From the NCBI RefSeq assembly GCF_025370255.1, contig NZ_JAMTCD010000005.1, positions 62,001 to 126,000 of the forward strand: a stretch of DNA of 64,000 nucleotides. Reading direction: 5' to 3'. This DNA is from Shewanella holmiensis. Its GTDB lineage: Bacteria; Pseudomonadota; Gammaproteobacteria; Enterobacterales; Shewanellaceae. A program made the translations under genes and the position numbers. Shown here piece by piece: positions 10,049 through 18,901 of the stretch. The notes beneath the pieces are model-generated. The model searched no databases, was not told where the DNA came from, and worked only from the letters and a program-made list of their open reading frames with translations. The number at the start of each line of letters is the position of its first letter. The stretch's first letter is position 1.

Positions 10049-10750
10049 ATGAGTCCAGAACGCTACGCCCGCATTAATCAAATGCTAGATAACCGTCAAA
10101 CAGATCTAACGCTTTGCTTAGATACTGTGCATAAAACGCAAAATATTGCAGCTGTTATTCGTACCGCTGATGCCGTAGGTATCCATCAAATTCATGCGGT
10201 TTGGCCCGATGCAGAGATGCGAGTCTCAGGTAATACGGCATCAGGGAGTCAACAGTGGGTCAAAACCCTACAATACAGCAGCATGAGCGAAGCTGCTAAA
10301 CAGTTTAATTTGCAAGGCATGCAAGTGCTGGCCACTAATTTTTCAGATAAAGCCGTCGACTTTAGAGACATTGATTACACCAAACCCACGGTCGTGATCA
10401 TGGGTAACGAGCGTGACGGTGTCAGTGATGAAGGCCTTGCAATTGCCGATCAACATATCATCATTCCAATGCTCGGAATGGTGCAATCACTGAATGTATC
10501 CGTGGCTTCAGCATTGATCATGTATGAAGCGCAACGCCAACGTGAGCAAGCAGGCATGTATGGTACTCGTCAGTTAGATGAAGCTTATTGTCAAAAAATG
10601 TTATTTGAACAAGGCCATCCTATTTATGCCAAAGCTTGTCGACGTAAAAACATTCCTTACCCTAGCATTGATGCACAAGGACAAATAGAGGCTAATGCTA
10701 CTTGGTGGCAACGCATGCGCGAACCCGATCCAAATGCTGATGAAGCTTAA
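10049..10750 (+). CDS. trmH: tRNA (guanosine(18)-2'-O)-methyltransferase TrmH
   Basis: 233-residue SPOUT methyltransferase. Motif 1 is NIAAVIRTADAVG, motif 2 is MGNERDGVSDEG, and motif 3 forming the AdoMet-binding knot is QSLNVSVASALIM. The C-terminal TrmH-specific extension is present. It methylates the ribose of G18 in the tRNA D-loop. In E. coli it lies between spoT and recG. Here ridA precedes it and an inserted block separates it from recG. Confidence 0.95.
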   Translation: MSPERYARINQMLDNRQTDLTLCLDTVHKTQNIAAVIRTADAVGIHQIHAVWPDAEMRVSGNTASGSQQWVKTLQYSSMSEAAKQFNLQGMQVLATNFSDKAVDFRDIDYTKPTVVIMGNERDGVSDEGLAIADQHIIIPMLGMVQSLNVSVASALIMYEAQRQREQAGMYGTRQLDEAYCQKMLFEQGHPIYAKACRRKNIPYPSIDAQGQIEANATWWQRMREPDPNADEA

Positions 10751-11042
10751 CTAAAAATCAGCTTGTTGTGACTAGCTCCATAACGTCAAAGATAGTGGCA
10801 GACGCCTAATCAGTACTATGCCACTGAGACGGGATCAGGGCACCTTCAACTCCAACAATTACCAGGCAACATAACAACAAACTCGCGCAATTTATTCAAC
10901 CTCCAACTAACAACATCGATAAATAACCCCAATAATGACCAAATATCGTCCACTTTTGTGCTGGTCAGAGCTTGTTATTAACAGATAACGTTTAATATCG
11001 CAGCAACGCAAACCATTTGCACCGGCTCTCAAAACTCGCCAT
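10751..11042 (+). other. Intergenic region between trmH and the acyl-CoA ligase
   Basis: About 290 bp without a credible gene. A 7-bp perfect inverted repeat, AGTGGCA (10794-10800) with TGCCACT (10819-10825), could be a weak hairpin after trmH but has no T-tract. No promoter of good quality is evident. The operator-like palindrome at 11043 lies just beyond. Confidence 0.4.
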
Positions 11043-11070
11043 ACTAGTTCAAACGCATGTTTGAACTAGT
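11043..11070 (+). promoter_or_regulatory. PsrA-like operator upstream of the acyl-CoA ligase
   Basis: A perfect 12-bp inverted repeat, ACTAGTTCAAAC and its complement GTTTGAACTAGT, around the 4-base spacer GCAT. The core CAAAC-N4-GTTTG matches the described PsrA recognition pattern. PsrA is the TetR-family repressor of fatty-acid oxidation genes in Pseudomonas and Shewanella. It ends 33 bp before the ligase start, a normal position for repression relieved by long-chain acyl-CoA or fatty acid. Confidence 0.75.
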
Positions 11071-11103
11071 CTTATTAATAACAAAAAATCAGAGAATAGC
11101 CCT

Positions 11104-12759
11104 ATGAATAATGCAATGAAAACACCCGTTGAGATGCTTGCGCATTGGGTTGACACTCAAGGTGATGAAATCTATCTACGCCAACCGATTAACGGCAAAT
11201 ATGTCGATTTTACCTGGCGTGAAGTACAACAGAAAATGCAACAAATTACCGGAGCCCTGCGACATTTAGGCTTAGTGCCTGGTGACAAAGTTGCCGTTTT
11301 ATCTAAAAATTGTGCCGAATGGTTTATTACCGATCTGGCATTAATGCACGGGGGATATATCAGTGTACCTATTTACCCAACAGCCAATGCCGATACCATT
11401 CGTTATGTGTTAGAACACAGTGGTACCAAAGCTATTTTTATTGGTAAATTAGATTATTGGGCTGATCAAGAAGCTGGCGTAGGTGGAGATATATTACGCT
11501 TAGCGATGCCTTACGACACCATGCCTGCGCAATATCAATGGGATCAGTTGTTATCTTTGGGGCAACCGCTTGTGGATGTCGAGTATCCAACACCAGATAC
11601 CACAATGACGTTAATTTACACCTCAGGTTCAACCGGTAAACCTAAAGGCGCCATTCATACGTTTGCGAATTACAGCTGGACCTGCGGCGTTGTCGTGCGT
11701 GATTTGCAAACCAATACTGCCGATAGATTAATATCCTATCTTCCTCTAGCCCATATTACTGAGCGAGTAGCGATTGAAGGTTCCTCTTTTTATTCTGGCT
11801 CATCGGTCGCCTTTGTCGAAAGTCTTGATAGCTTTGTCAACGATGTGCAACGCTGCCGCCCAACGGTTTTCTTCTCAGTGCCGCGTTTATGGACTTTATT
11901 CCAGCTGAACATTATCAATAAAATTGGTGAGAATAAGCTTAATTTCCTCTTAAAAGTCCCAATCATCAGTAGCATTATTAAGCGCAAGATCCAAAAGGGT
12001 TTAGGCTTAGAGCATTGTCGCTTATTAGGCTCGGGCTCTGCACCTATTCCACCCACACTATTGAAGTGGTATCACAGCATTGGCATGAATATCTGTGAAG
12101 CATGGGGCATGACAGAGAATTGTGCTTACTCGATTATCAACTTCCCATTCAATCCTAATAAAATTGGCAGTGTAGGTCGCGCCATTGAAGGTTGTCAGGT
12201 TCGCCGAACAGAACAAGGTGAATTAATGGTTAAAAGCCCTGGCTTGATGAAAGGCTACTACCTACAAGAAGAAGCCACAGCGGCGGCGTTTGATGAAGAT
12301 GGCTTTTTCTACACTGGCGATTTATGTGAAATAGACAGTGATGGCTATATAGATATTACTGGTCGAGTCAAAGACAACTTTAAAACTTCAAAAGGCAAAT
12401 ATGTGGCGCCGGTTCCGATTGAGCGTAAGTTAGCTCAAGATTCACACCTTGAGCTAATTTGTGTGATAGGTTCAGGTTTACCACACCCTGTCGCATTAGT
12501 GCAATTATCTGAGGGAGCAAACAGACAGCCACGAGAAGAAGTGCGCAGCTCATTAAAAGCCACCTTAGACAGTATCAACCCTAACTTAGAATCCCATGAA
12601 CATGTCGATGCGATTGTGGTGGTAACAGAACCCTGGACCATCGAAAATGATGTTCTAACGCCTACGCTTAAAATCAAACGTCATGTGTTAGAAAAAGCGT
12701 TTAGTGCCAAAGTAGAAGGTGTACGTGGAGCAAAAGTGCGCTGGGAAGACGAGCTATAA
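11104..12759 (+). CDS. Long-chain fatty acid--CoA ligase (FadD-like, AMP-forming)
   Basis: 551-residue ANL-superfamily enzyme. The P-loop is TLIYTSGSTGKPKG, the A5-type motif EAWGMTENCAY is intact, YTGDLCEIDSDGYIDITGR is the A7/A8 region, and K in PTLKIKR is the likely catalytic lysine. There is no signal peptide. The family activates fatty acids to acyl-CoA via acyl-adenylates at the inner membrane. The PsrA-like site upstream supports a role in long-chain fatty-acid use. It is monocistronic and ends at a hairpin terminator. Confidence 0.85.
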   Translation: MNNAMKTPVEMLAHWVDTQGDEIYLRQPINGKYVDFTWREVQQKMQQITGALRHLGLVPGDKVAVLSKNCAEWFITDLALMHGGYISVPIYPTANADTIRYVLEHSGTKAIFIGKLDYWADQEAGVGGDILRLAMPYDTMPAQYQWDQLLSLGQPLVDVEYPTPDTTMTLIYTSGSTGKPKGAIHTFANYSWTCGVVVRDLQTNTADRLISYLPLAHITERVAIEGSSFYSGSSVAFVESLDSFVNDVQRCRPTVFFSVPRLWTLFQLNIINKIGENKLNFLLKVPIISSIIKRKIQKGLGLEHCRLLGSGSAPIPPTLLKWYHSIGMNICEAWGMTENCAYSIINFPFNPNKIGSVGRAIEGCQVRRTEQGELMVKSPGLMKGYYLQEEATAAAFDEDGFFYTGDLCEIDSDGYIDITGRVKDNFKTSKGKYVAPVPIERKLAQDSHLELICVIGSGLPHPVALVQLSEGANRQPREEVRSSLKATLDSINPNLESHEHVDAIVVVTEPWTIENDVLTPTLKIKRHVLEKAFSAKVEGVRGAKVRWEDEL

Positions 12760-12789
12760 CTCGATGAATTAAAATTCATGAGATAGATA

Positions 12790-12821
12790 AAAAAATACAC
12801 GCTGAATGCGTGTATTTTTTT
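12790..12821 (+). terminator. Intrinsic terminator after the acyl-CoA ligase
   Basis: AAAAAATACACGC and GCGTGTATTTTTT form a perfect stem with a 5-base loop and end in a T-run. Confidence 0.85.
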
Positions 12822-12911
12822 GACATATTCTGTCAACATATGCCGACCAAAACTGTCGCCTTAAGTGCAAAAAATAGTGTCACTTAGGTAACCTAATTTA
12901 ATGAGAGTATC

Positions 12912-13841
12912 ATGTTGATTGCATTGGCCATTATTGGCGGATTTATAATTTTAACCTTCGGCGCAGAAGCGTTAGTTCGTGGTGCGAGTGCTGTCGCATT
13001 ACGCTTAGGTATCGCACCGTTGATCATCGGTTTAACCATTGTTGCCTTTGGTACCAGCGCACCAGAATTAGCGGTAAGCGTAAAATCGGCTTTAGCGGGT
13101 AACCCTGGCATAGCACTTGGCAACGTAGTGGGCTCAAACATTGTCAACATTGGTTTAATCTTAGCGATCACCGCACTGATCAAACCAATAAAAATCCAAT
13201 CACAAATGGTGAAGCGTGATATTCCATTAATGATTGGCGCCTCTATATTAGTGTGGTTCTTGCTACTGGATGGTATTGTCAGCTTTATGGACGGCGCCAT
13301 TTTATTTAGCTTGTTGGTCGGTTATTTGGTCTTCAGTTATGTTAGTTCAAAAAATGAGCCTGAAGAGTTAGATATTGATACCACCCCACAAAATCCACTG
13401 CTGTCAATTGGCCTTATTGCTGTGGGTATCGCGATGTTAGTCGGCGGCGGCATATTGTTTGTTGGTGGCGCGGTCGACCTTGCCAAAATGTTTGGCATTA
13501 GTGAAGTCATTATTGGTTTAACCATTGTGGCTATTGGCACCAGCATGCCTGAGTTGGTCACCTCGGTGATGGCGGCATTGAAAGGTCAAAGCGATATTGC
13601 CATTGGTAACGTTGTTGGCTCTAACATCTTTAACGTACTGGGTATTTTGGGCGCAACGGCGTTAATTCACCCAGTATCGGCTGAAGGTTTTAATCAAGTC
13701 GACTTTATTGCGATGATTATTTTTGCCATCTTAGTACTGCCATTCGCCTGGAGCGGCCTGCGGATCGGGCGTCGTGAAGGTGCAGTTTTGCTTGCAGGCT
13801 ATATTGGATACACCAGCTATTTGATTTCTCAAGTGGTGTAA
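12912..13841 (+). CDS. yrbG: Calcium/sodium antiporter, YrbG family
   Basis: 309 residues with about ten hydrophobic segments and the duplicated CaCA alpha repeats: [10 protein letters not shown] followed by [10 protein letters not shown], and [10 protein letters not shown] followed by [10 protein letters not shown]. The acidic residues in these repeats are the ion-binding ligands in the family. It is an inner-membrane cation exchanger, probably Ca2+ extrusion coupled to Na+. The start at 12912 is the only good in-frame one. It stands alone between two terminators. Confidence 0.88.
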   Translation: MLIALAIIGGFIILTFGAEALVRGASAVALRLGIAPLIIGLTIVAFGTSAPELAVSVKSALAGNPGIALGNVVGSNIVNIGLILAITALIKPIKIQSQMVKRDIPLMIGASILVWFLLLDGIVSFMDGAILFSLLVGYLVFSYVSSKNEPEELDIDTTPQNPLLSIGLIAVGIAMLVGGGILFVGGAVDLAKMFGISEVIIGLTIVAIGTSMPELVTSVMAALKGQSDIAIGNVVGSNIFNVLGILGATALIHPVSAEGFNQVDFIAMIIFAILVLPFAWSGLRIGRREGAVLLAGYIGYTSYLISQVV

Positions 13842-13865
13842 TCATCAGCAGTCTAAATACTTCGA

Positions 13866-13889
13866 GCCCCTGATTATCAGGGGCTTTTT
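13866..13889 (+). terminator. Intrinsic terminator after yrbG
   Basis: GCCCCTGA-TTA-TCAGGGGC followed by TTTTT. Confidence 0.9.
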
Positions 13890-14019
13890 ACTTTTAATCT
13901 TCATCGATGACAAATGTCATATTCAATTGATGACCTTTGTCGCTAACAACAATTCGGCCCTATCGACATACTAAGCCTATCCCAACAAATTGCTTGGGCT
14001 TACTTATACGGATATAGCC

Positions 14020-14700
14020 ATGAAAACATTATTATTAGTTTCCAGTTTAATTTTTGTTAGCTACTCAACTATGGCCAGTATCGAACAAATTGATACTGCT
14101 GCAAATACCCTGAATATCGCCGAGCTTAAACAATATAGTGTCAATGCTGTCGATTATGAAAAAGCTTACGCTAACTACCGATTAGCCATTACCGCCAATA
14201 TTGTCGGTCAAATTGGGCTAGCGGCACAATCTCTCAATAGTGCTCAACTCACCCTTGAAACAATACTGAATAGTCATGCCAACGCAGACACTCAAGCTCT
14301 GCTGGCTGCAGTGTACGGCATGCAAATTGCGGTTGATAATAGTAAAGGTACTGAATACGGCATGAAAGCAGCCACCCTTTTGCAGCAAGCAAACCAACTT
14401 GAGCCACAAAACCCTCGTGTAAGCTTAGTGAGAGCCATTAATGCTTTTTACACTCCAAGTATCATGGGGGGCGGGCTGGACAAAACGACATTACTGGCAA
14501 CTCAAGCTATTGAGCAATTTGACCTACCCTGTGACACATTCTGCTGGGGACATGCTGAAGCCTACACTTGGCGTGGACTCGCTAAACAGGAGCAAGGAGA
14601 CTTAGCTGGCGCAATGCAAGATTGGCAAACCGCACTCACCGTTGACAAGCAATATGGCTGGGCCAACTTTCTGCTTAATCAACAATCAACCGCCCAATGA
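14020..14700 (+). CDS. Exported TPR-like protein of unknown function
   Basis: 226 residues from ATG 14020, whose product starts MKTLLLVSSLIFVSYSTMAS, a signal peptide probably cleaved after SMA-type residues. The mature part is helical, with TPR-like signals at about residues 100-150 and 185-220 (TWRGLAKQEQGDLAGAMQDW). Two cysteines close together (LPCDTFCW) may form a disulfide in the periplasm. I do not recognise a specific family. It precedes a DesK/DesR-like pair but is separated from it by an inverted repeat, so co-regulation is uncertain. Confidence 0.65.
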   Translation: MKTLLLVSSLIFVSYSTMASIEQIDTAANTLNIAELKQYSVNAVDYEKAYANYRLAITANIVGQIGLAAQSLNSAQLTLETILNSHANADTQALLAAVYGMQIAVDNSKGTEYGMKAATLLQQANQLEPQNPRVSLVRAINAFYTPSIMGGGLDKTTLLATQAIEQFDLPCDTFCWGHAEAYTWRGLAKQEQGDLAGAMQDWQTALTVDKQYGWANFLLNQQSTAQ

Positions 14701-14732
14701 CAGACACCATCTGATTGCCAGGTTAATAGATG

Positions 14733-14765
14733 ACTTCAAGGTGGTGATTAACACCATCTTGAGGT
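14733..14765 (+). repeat. Imperfect 14-bp inverted repeat before the histidine kinase
   Basis: ACTTCAAGGTGGTG (14733-14746) and CACCATCTTGAGGT (14752-14765) pair with two imperfect positions around a 5-base loop. It could be a weak terminator for the TPR gene or an operator for the two-component pair 55 bp downstream. An extra ACACCATCT copy occurs at 14704. Confidence 0.45.
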
Positions 14766-14820
14766 AATTTAATTGCAATCGACAAATTGCTTCAGATTCT
14801 GTCGAATAAGGAAATCGATA

Positions 14821-15954
14821 ATGCATGATGCTATTTCAAACCACCAGGATGGAGAAAAAAGCTACGAGCAAAAAACCGCCTGGGTTTATTTGCTCAATTT
14901 AGGCTTTTACTTTATCCCGTTATTTTTTATGCAGGATCAATGGTTGAAAATTACCATTGCATTAGTATTACTGATCCCGTTTATCTGGGGTTACTTTTGG
15001 GCCTATAGCAGCAATGCAGATAACGCCATTTACCCCATCAGTTTAATGTTAGCCTGTGCCATTATTGGCACACCTTTTACCTCAGGTACCATTTCACTGT
15101 TTTCTTTTGTGTGTTTTTTTATTGGTTTTTTCTATCCATTAAAAAACACTATCATCAGCTTTATCTGTATTTGTATTTTATTGTTCGCTTTGAATAGCGT
15201 AGTCGATACGGTTGGATATTACTTTGCCTTTTACGGCATAGGTATTAGCTTAGGCGTCGGGGTATTTGGTATCATAGAGCAAAATCGTCAGCGCATTATA
15301 CGTCAGCAAAAACGATCTCAAGATGAAATAACCAACTTAGCTACGGCACTTGAACGAGAACGTATTGCCCGTGATTTACATGACATAATGGGACATAATT
15401 TATCTTCCATTGCCCTAAAAGCTGAATTGGCCAGTAAACTTCTGGTGGCAAACCAAGCCGAACAGGCCCAAATTCAACTTAATCAATTATCAGATATTGC
15501 CCGAGAAAGCTTAAGCCAAATTCGTCAGACCGTATCAAATTTCAAGCACAAGGGGCTAAATGCCTGCTTACCTGCACTAAGCCAATCTTTACGCGATAAA
15601 GGTATGGAAGTGATTATCGAAGGGGAAACACCCCTGCTAACAGAATTAGCAGAATCACAACTGACCTTAATCCTGACTGAGTTATTTAATAACTGCTTAA
15701 AACACAGTGCAGCTGATCGAGTGCGATTGACATTTAGTGATGAGCCAACCCAAATAAGCATCAACTTTACTCAAAATACTCGGGTTATTAATGTGACAGA
15801 AGGAAATGGCTTAAAAGGGATCCGAGAGCGTATCGCATTACTCAGTGGCAGCATAAAATACCAGTGTTCACCTCAGTTTAGCCTGACCATTGATTTACCA
15901 AATCAACTAAATCAACTAAATCAACTAAATCAACTAAATCAACAGGATGGATGA
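14821..15954 (+). CDS. DesK-like sensor histidine kinase
   Basis: 377 residues from ATG 14821, which has AAGGAA upstream. About five or six membrane segments fill residues 20-155, then comes a HisKA_3 dimerisation helix with the phosphoacceptor in RERIARDLHDIMGH. The N-box region ELFNNCLKHS is present. The usual aspartate-bearing G1 box (DDG/DNG) is not recognisable: the sequence there reads FTQNTRVINVTEGNGLKG, so ATP binding may be altered. The C-terminus is a run of NQL tripeptides from a 9-bp repeat. Multi-span sensors of this class often read membrane state. The stop overlaps the response-regulator start. Confidence 0.85.
   Translation: MHDAISNHQDGEKSYEQKTAWVYLLNLGFYFIPLFFMQDQWLKITIALVLLIPFIWGYFWAYSSNADNAIYPISLMLACAIIGTPFTSGTISLFSFVCFFIGFFYPLKNTIISFICICILLFALNSVVDTVGYYFAFYGIGISLGVGVFGIIEQNRQRIIRQQKRSQDEITNLATALERERIARDLHDIMGHNLSSIALKAELASKLLVANQAEQAQIQLNQLSDIARESLSQIRQTVSNFKHKGLNACLPALSQSLRDKGMEVIIEGETPLLTELAESQLTLILTELFNNCLKHSAADRVRLTFSDEPTQISINFTQNTRVINVTEGNGLKGIRERIALLSGSIKYQCSPQFSLTIDLPNQLNQLNQLNQLNQQDG
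15901..15942 (+). repeat. 9-bp tandem repeat coding for NQL at the kinase C-terminus
   Basis: Four exact copies of AATCAACTA plus a 6-bp partial copy. A unit of 9 bp keeps the reading frame, so copy-number change would alter only tail length. It ends 9 bp before the response-regulator start. Confidence 0.9.
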
Positions 15955-16571
15955 TGAAGATATTATTGGCCGAAGACCAAGCCATGATCCGCGGGGCATT
16001 AGTTGCATTATTAACACTTGCCCAACATGAACTTGCCTACGCAGGCCATTTTGAAATTATCGCGGTAGAAGACGGTGAGCAGGCCATTAATGCTTTAAAA
16101 ACACAGCATGTTGACCTGCTATTAACCGATATTGAAATGCCCCATAAAACTGGCTTGGATTTAAGTCAGTGGCTGCAATCCAATAGTAAAAACACAAAAG
16201 TCATTATCTTGACCACCTTTGGCCGAGCAGGTTACATCAAACGCGCCCTTGAGTATGGCGTAAATGGCTTTTTACTTAAAGATGCGCCCTCAGATGATTT
16301 AATCAAAGCTATCAAGCAAGTCATGGCAGGTAAACGCGTCATAGATGCTGAACTGGCTTTTACGGCCATAGGTGAAGTTGACCCACTTAATGATAAAGAG
16401 CGTCATGCACTCAGACTTGCCAGCGAAGGAAAGTCGACTATTGATATTGCCAAAATCCTTTTCATTGCCGAGGGCACTGTGCGAAATTACTTATCCGAAG
16501 CCATCAGTAAACTGAACGCCGGCAATCGAATAGATGCAGCAAGAATCGCCAAACAAAAAGGTTGGTTGTAA
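15951..16571 (+). CDS. DesR/NarL-type response regulator
   Basis: 206 residues. The receiver domain has the acidic pocket (AEDQ), the phosphoacceptor Asp in LLLTDIEMP, the switch Thr in ILTTFG and the Lys in LLKDAP. The LuxR-type HTH spans about residues 145-200 (GKSTIDIAKILFIAEGTVRN). It overlaps the kinase stop through ATGATG, with ATG at 15951 or 15954. This is the cytosolic transcription factor partner of the kinase. The target is unknown. DesR homologues control membrane-lipid or envelope genes. Confidence 0.9.
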   Translation: MMKILLAEDQAMIRGALVALLTLAQHELAYAGHFEIIAVEDGEQAINALKTQHVDLLLTDIEMPHKTGLDLSQWLQSNSKNTKVIILTTFGRAGYIKRALEYGVNGFLLKDAPSDDLIKAIKQVMAGKRVIDAELAFTAIGEVDPLNDKERHALRLASEGKSTIDIAKILFIAEGTVRNYLSEAISKLNAGNRIDAARIAKQKGWL

Positions 16572-16684
16572 AAACCACAAACATTCCGCTGTATCCCATT
16601 ATTGCCTTAGAGGCAATCTCTGCTAGTATAGACAAAATACATGTATATATTTACAGTGTTACACAATAAACGGATTGGAGTAAG

Positions 16685-18766
16685 TTGCATTTGTTGCGTT
16701 TAGATTTAGTGCCCATTACTGAACTAAAAGGTGTGGCCAAAAAAATGGCTGAGAAGCTACACAAATTAGGCATAAAAACAGTGCAAGATGTGCTGTTTCA
16801 CTTACCTTTACGCTACGAAGACCGAACCCAAATCTACCCTATCGCCAACTTATCTTTTGGCAGTTACGGCACCATAGAAGCAGAAGTGCAATCGACGCAA
16901 ATTATTCAGGGCCGCCGCCGAATGCTTATCTGTAATGTACGCGATGCAACAGGCCCGCTGACCTTACGCTTTTTTAATTTTTCCATGGCACAGCGCAGCG
17001 CCATGCAACAGGGCGCGATGATCAGAGCCTATGGTGAAATCCGCCGCGGTAACCACCATGCTGAAATTGTTCACCCTGACTATAAAATCATTCAAGCGGG
17101 TAATGATGCCAACTTAAGCGAAACTTTAACGCCCATCTATCCAACAACCGAAGGGCTAAAGCAGGCAAGTTGGATAAAGCTGACCGAACAAGCGTTATTA
17201 ATGCTTAGTCAGGGCGGGTTAGTTGAGCTAATCCCTGCAAACTTACAACCGAATAACTTAAGCTTACCGCAAGCCTTAATGATTTTGCATCGACCAGATA
17301 AAAACGTCGACCCACATATGCTGGAGCAAGGCGACCACCCTGCCCAACAACGTCTAGTGCAAGAAGAATTGCTGGCGCATAATTTAAGCATGTTGCAATT
17401 AAGACAAAAGTCTCGACGTGATAATGCCGTTTCGTTATCTGCAAGCGGGCAATTGCTCAATCCATTTTTAAAAAATTTACCTTTTAAACCCACTGGGGCG
17501 CAACAGCGTGTCGTGGCGGAAATCAGCGAAGATCTACATCAAGCCCACCCTATGATGCGTTTAGTTCAAGGTGATGTTGGCTCAGGTAAAACTCTGGTTG
17601 CCGCTATGGCGGCGCTGCAAGCGATAGAAAACGGTTACCAAGTTGCCATGATGGCGCCAACAGAGCTATTAGCAGAGCAACATGCGGCTAATTTTGCACA
17701 ATGGTTTGAGCCCCTTGGATTAAAAGTAGGTTGGCTGGCAGGTAAACTTAAAGGTAAAGCCAGAGCCCAATCTTTAGCAGATATCGCCTCTGGTGCTGCC
17801 CAAATGGTCATTGGTACCCATGCGATATTTCAAGAAGCGGTACAATTTCATAAACTTGCCCTAATCATAATCGATGAGCAACACAGATTTGGCGTACATC
17901 AACGCTTAGGGTTGCGAGAGAAAGGCGTGCATCAAGGTTTTCATCCACACCAACTGATCATGACTGCAACCCCCATACCTCGCACACTGGCCATGACAGC
18001 CTATGCTGACCTTGATACCTCTATTATCGATGAACTACCGCCTGGACGAACACCCGTGAGCACGGTGGCAGTATCCGATAGTCGCCGTAACGATGTTATT
18101 GAACGCGTCAGAATGGCAGCAATCCAAGATAATCGCCAAGCTTATTGGGTATGCACCTTAATTGAAGAGTCCGAAGTGCTAGAGTGCCAAGCAGCTGAAG
18201 ACACAGCAGCTGAACTCACTGAAGTACTGCCAGAATTAAAAGTCGGTTTAGTCCACGGGCGAATGAAAAGCACAGAGAAACAAGCCGTCATGGCACAATT
18301 CAAAGCTGGCGAAATACACCTGCTTGTGGCAACCACTGTGATTGAAGTTGGCGTGGATGTGCCCAATGCCAGCTTAATGATTATCGAAAACCCTGAACGC
18401 CTAGGGCTAGCACAGTTACACCAGTTGCGCGGGCGGGTTGGCCGCGGTGCGGTAGCCAGCCATTGTGTGTTACTCTACAAAGCTCCGTTGTCGCAAACAG
18501 CAACCAAACGCTTAGGGGTATTACGTGACAGTAATGATGGCTTTGTTATTGCGCAAAAAGATCTTGAGATTAGAGGTCCAGGCGAGGTACTCGGTACTCG
18601 ACAAACCGGTCTTGCTGAATTGAAAATTGCGGATTTAGTCCGCGATCAACATTTGATCCCCAGCATTCAAAAATTGGCGGTTCATATTCATCAACAGGTT
18701 CCTGACAATGTCGGCCCGATCATTCAGCGATGGTTGGGTGAACGTCAACAGTATGTGCAAGCATAA
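16685..18766 (+). CDS. recG: ATP-dependent DNA helicase RecG
   Basis: 693 residues. The N-terminal wedge/OB domain binds branched DNA. The helicase core has Walker A GDVGSGKT, the DEQH box in IIDEQHRFGVHQR, motif III TATPIPRT and motif VI QLRGRVGRG. The C-terminal RecG TRG region is present. It reverses stalled forks and processes Holliday and R-loop structures. I place the start at TTG 16685, with GGAG directly upstream at good spacing. An imperfect LexA-like sequence lies upstream (16641-16656). Confidence 0.96.
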   Translation: MHLLRLDLVPITELKGVAKKMAEKLHKLGIKTVQDVLFHLPLRYEDRTQIYPIANLSFGSYGTIEAEVQSTQIIQGRRRMLICNVRDATGPLTLRFFNFSMAQRSAMQQGAMIRAYGEIRRGNHHAEIVHPDYKIIQAGNDANLSETLTPIYPTTEGLKQASWIKLTEQALLMLSQGGLVELIPANLQPNNLSLPQALMILHRPDKNVDPHMLEQGDHPAQQRLVQEELLAHNLSMLQLRQKSRRDNAVSLSASGQLLNPFLKNLPFKPTGAQQRVVAEISEDLHQAHPMMRLVQGDVGSGKTLVAAMAALQAIENGYQVAMMAPTELLAEQHAANFAQWFEPLGLKVGWLAGKLKGKARAQSLADIASGAAQMVIGTHAIFQEAVQFHKLALIIIDEQHRFGVHQRLGLREKGVHQGFHPHQLIMTATPIPRTLAMTAYADLDTSIIDELPPGRTPVSTVAVSDSRRNDVIERVRMAAIQDNRQAYWVCTLIEESEVLECQAAEDTAAELTEVLPELKVGLVHGRMKSTEKQAVMAQFKAGEIHLLVATTVIEVGVDVPNASLMIIENPERLGLAQLHQLRGRVGRGAVASHCVLLYKAPLSQTATKRLGVLRDSNDGFVIAQKDLEIRGPGEVLGTRQTGLAELKIADLVRDQHLIPSIQKLAVHIHQQVPDNVGPIIQRWLGERQQYVQA

Positions 18767-18901
18767 TACTGAGTAAAAAAGATGATTTTTTATTTATATT
18801 TCAACCCTCCTATAGACAAGCAAGCGTAATCTTGCACAATGTACAGAGTATTATGGATTTTAATGTTCTGTATTATCAGCTTTAGCAGCTAAGGAATTAC
18901 A

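Noticed and set aside
10794..10825. Hairpin after trmH as an intrinsic terminator
   Set aside because: Seven base pairs, an 18-base loop and no T-tract. Too weak to call.
11104..12759. Acyl-CoA ligase as part of the pigment pathway
   Set aside because: It has its own PsrA-like operator and terminator and lies 8 kb away. The pigment operon has its own AMP ligase.
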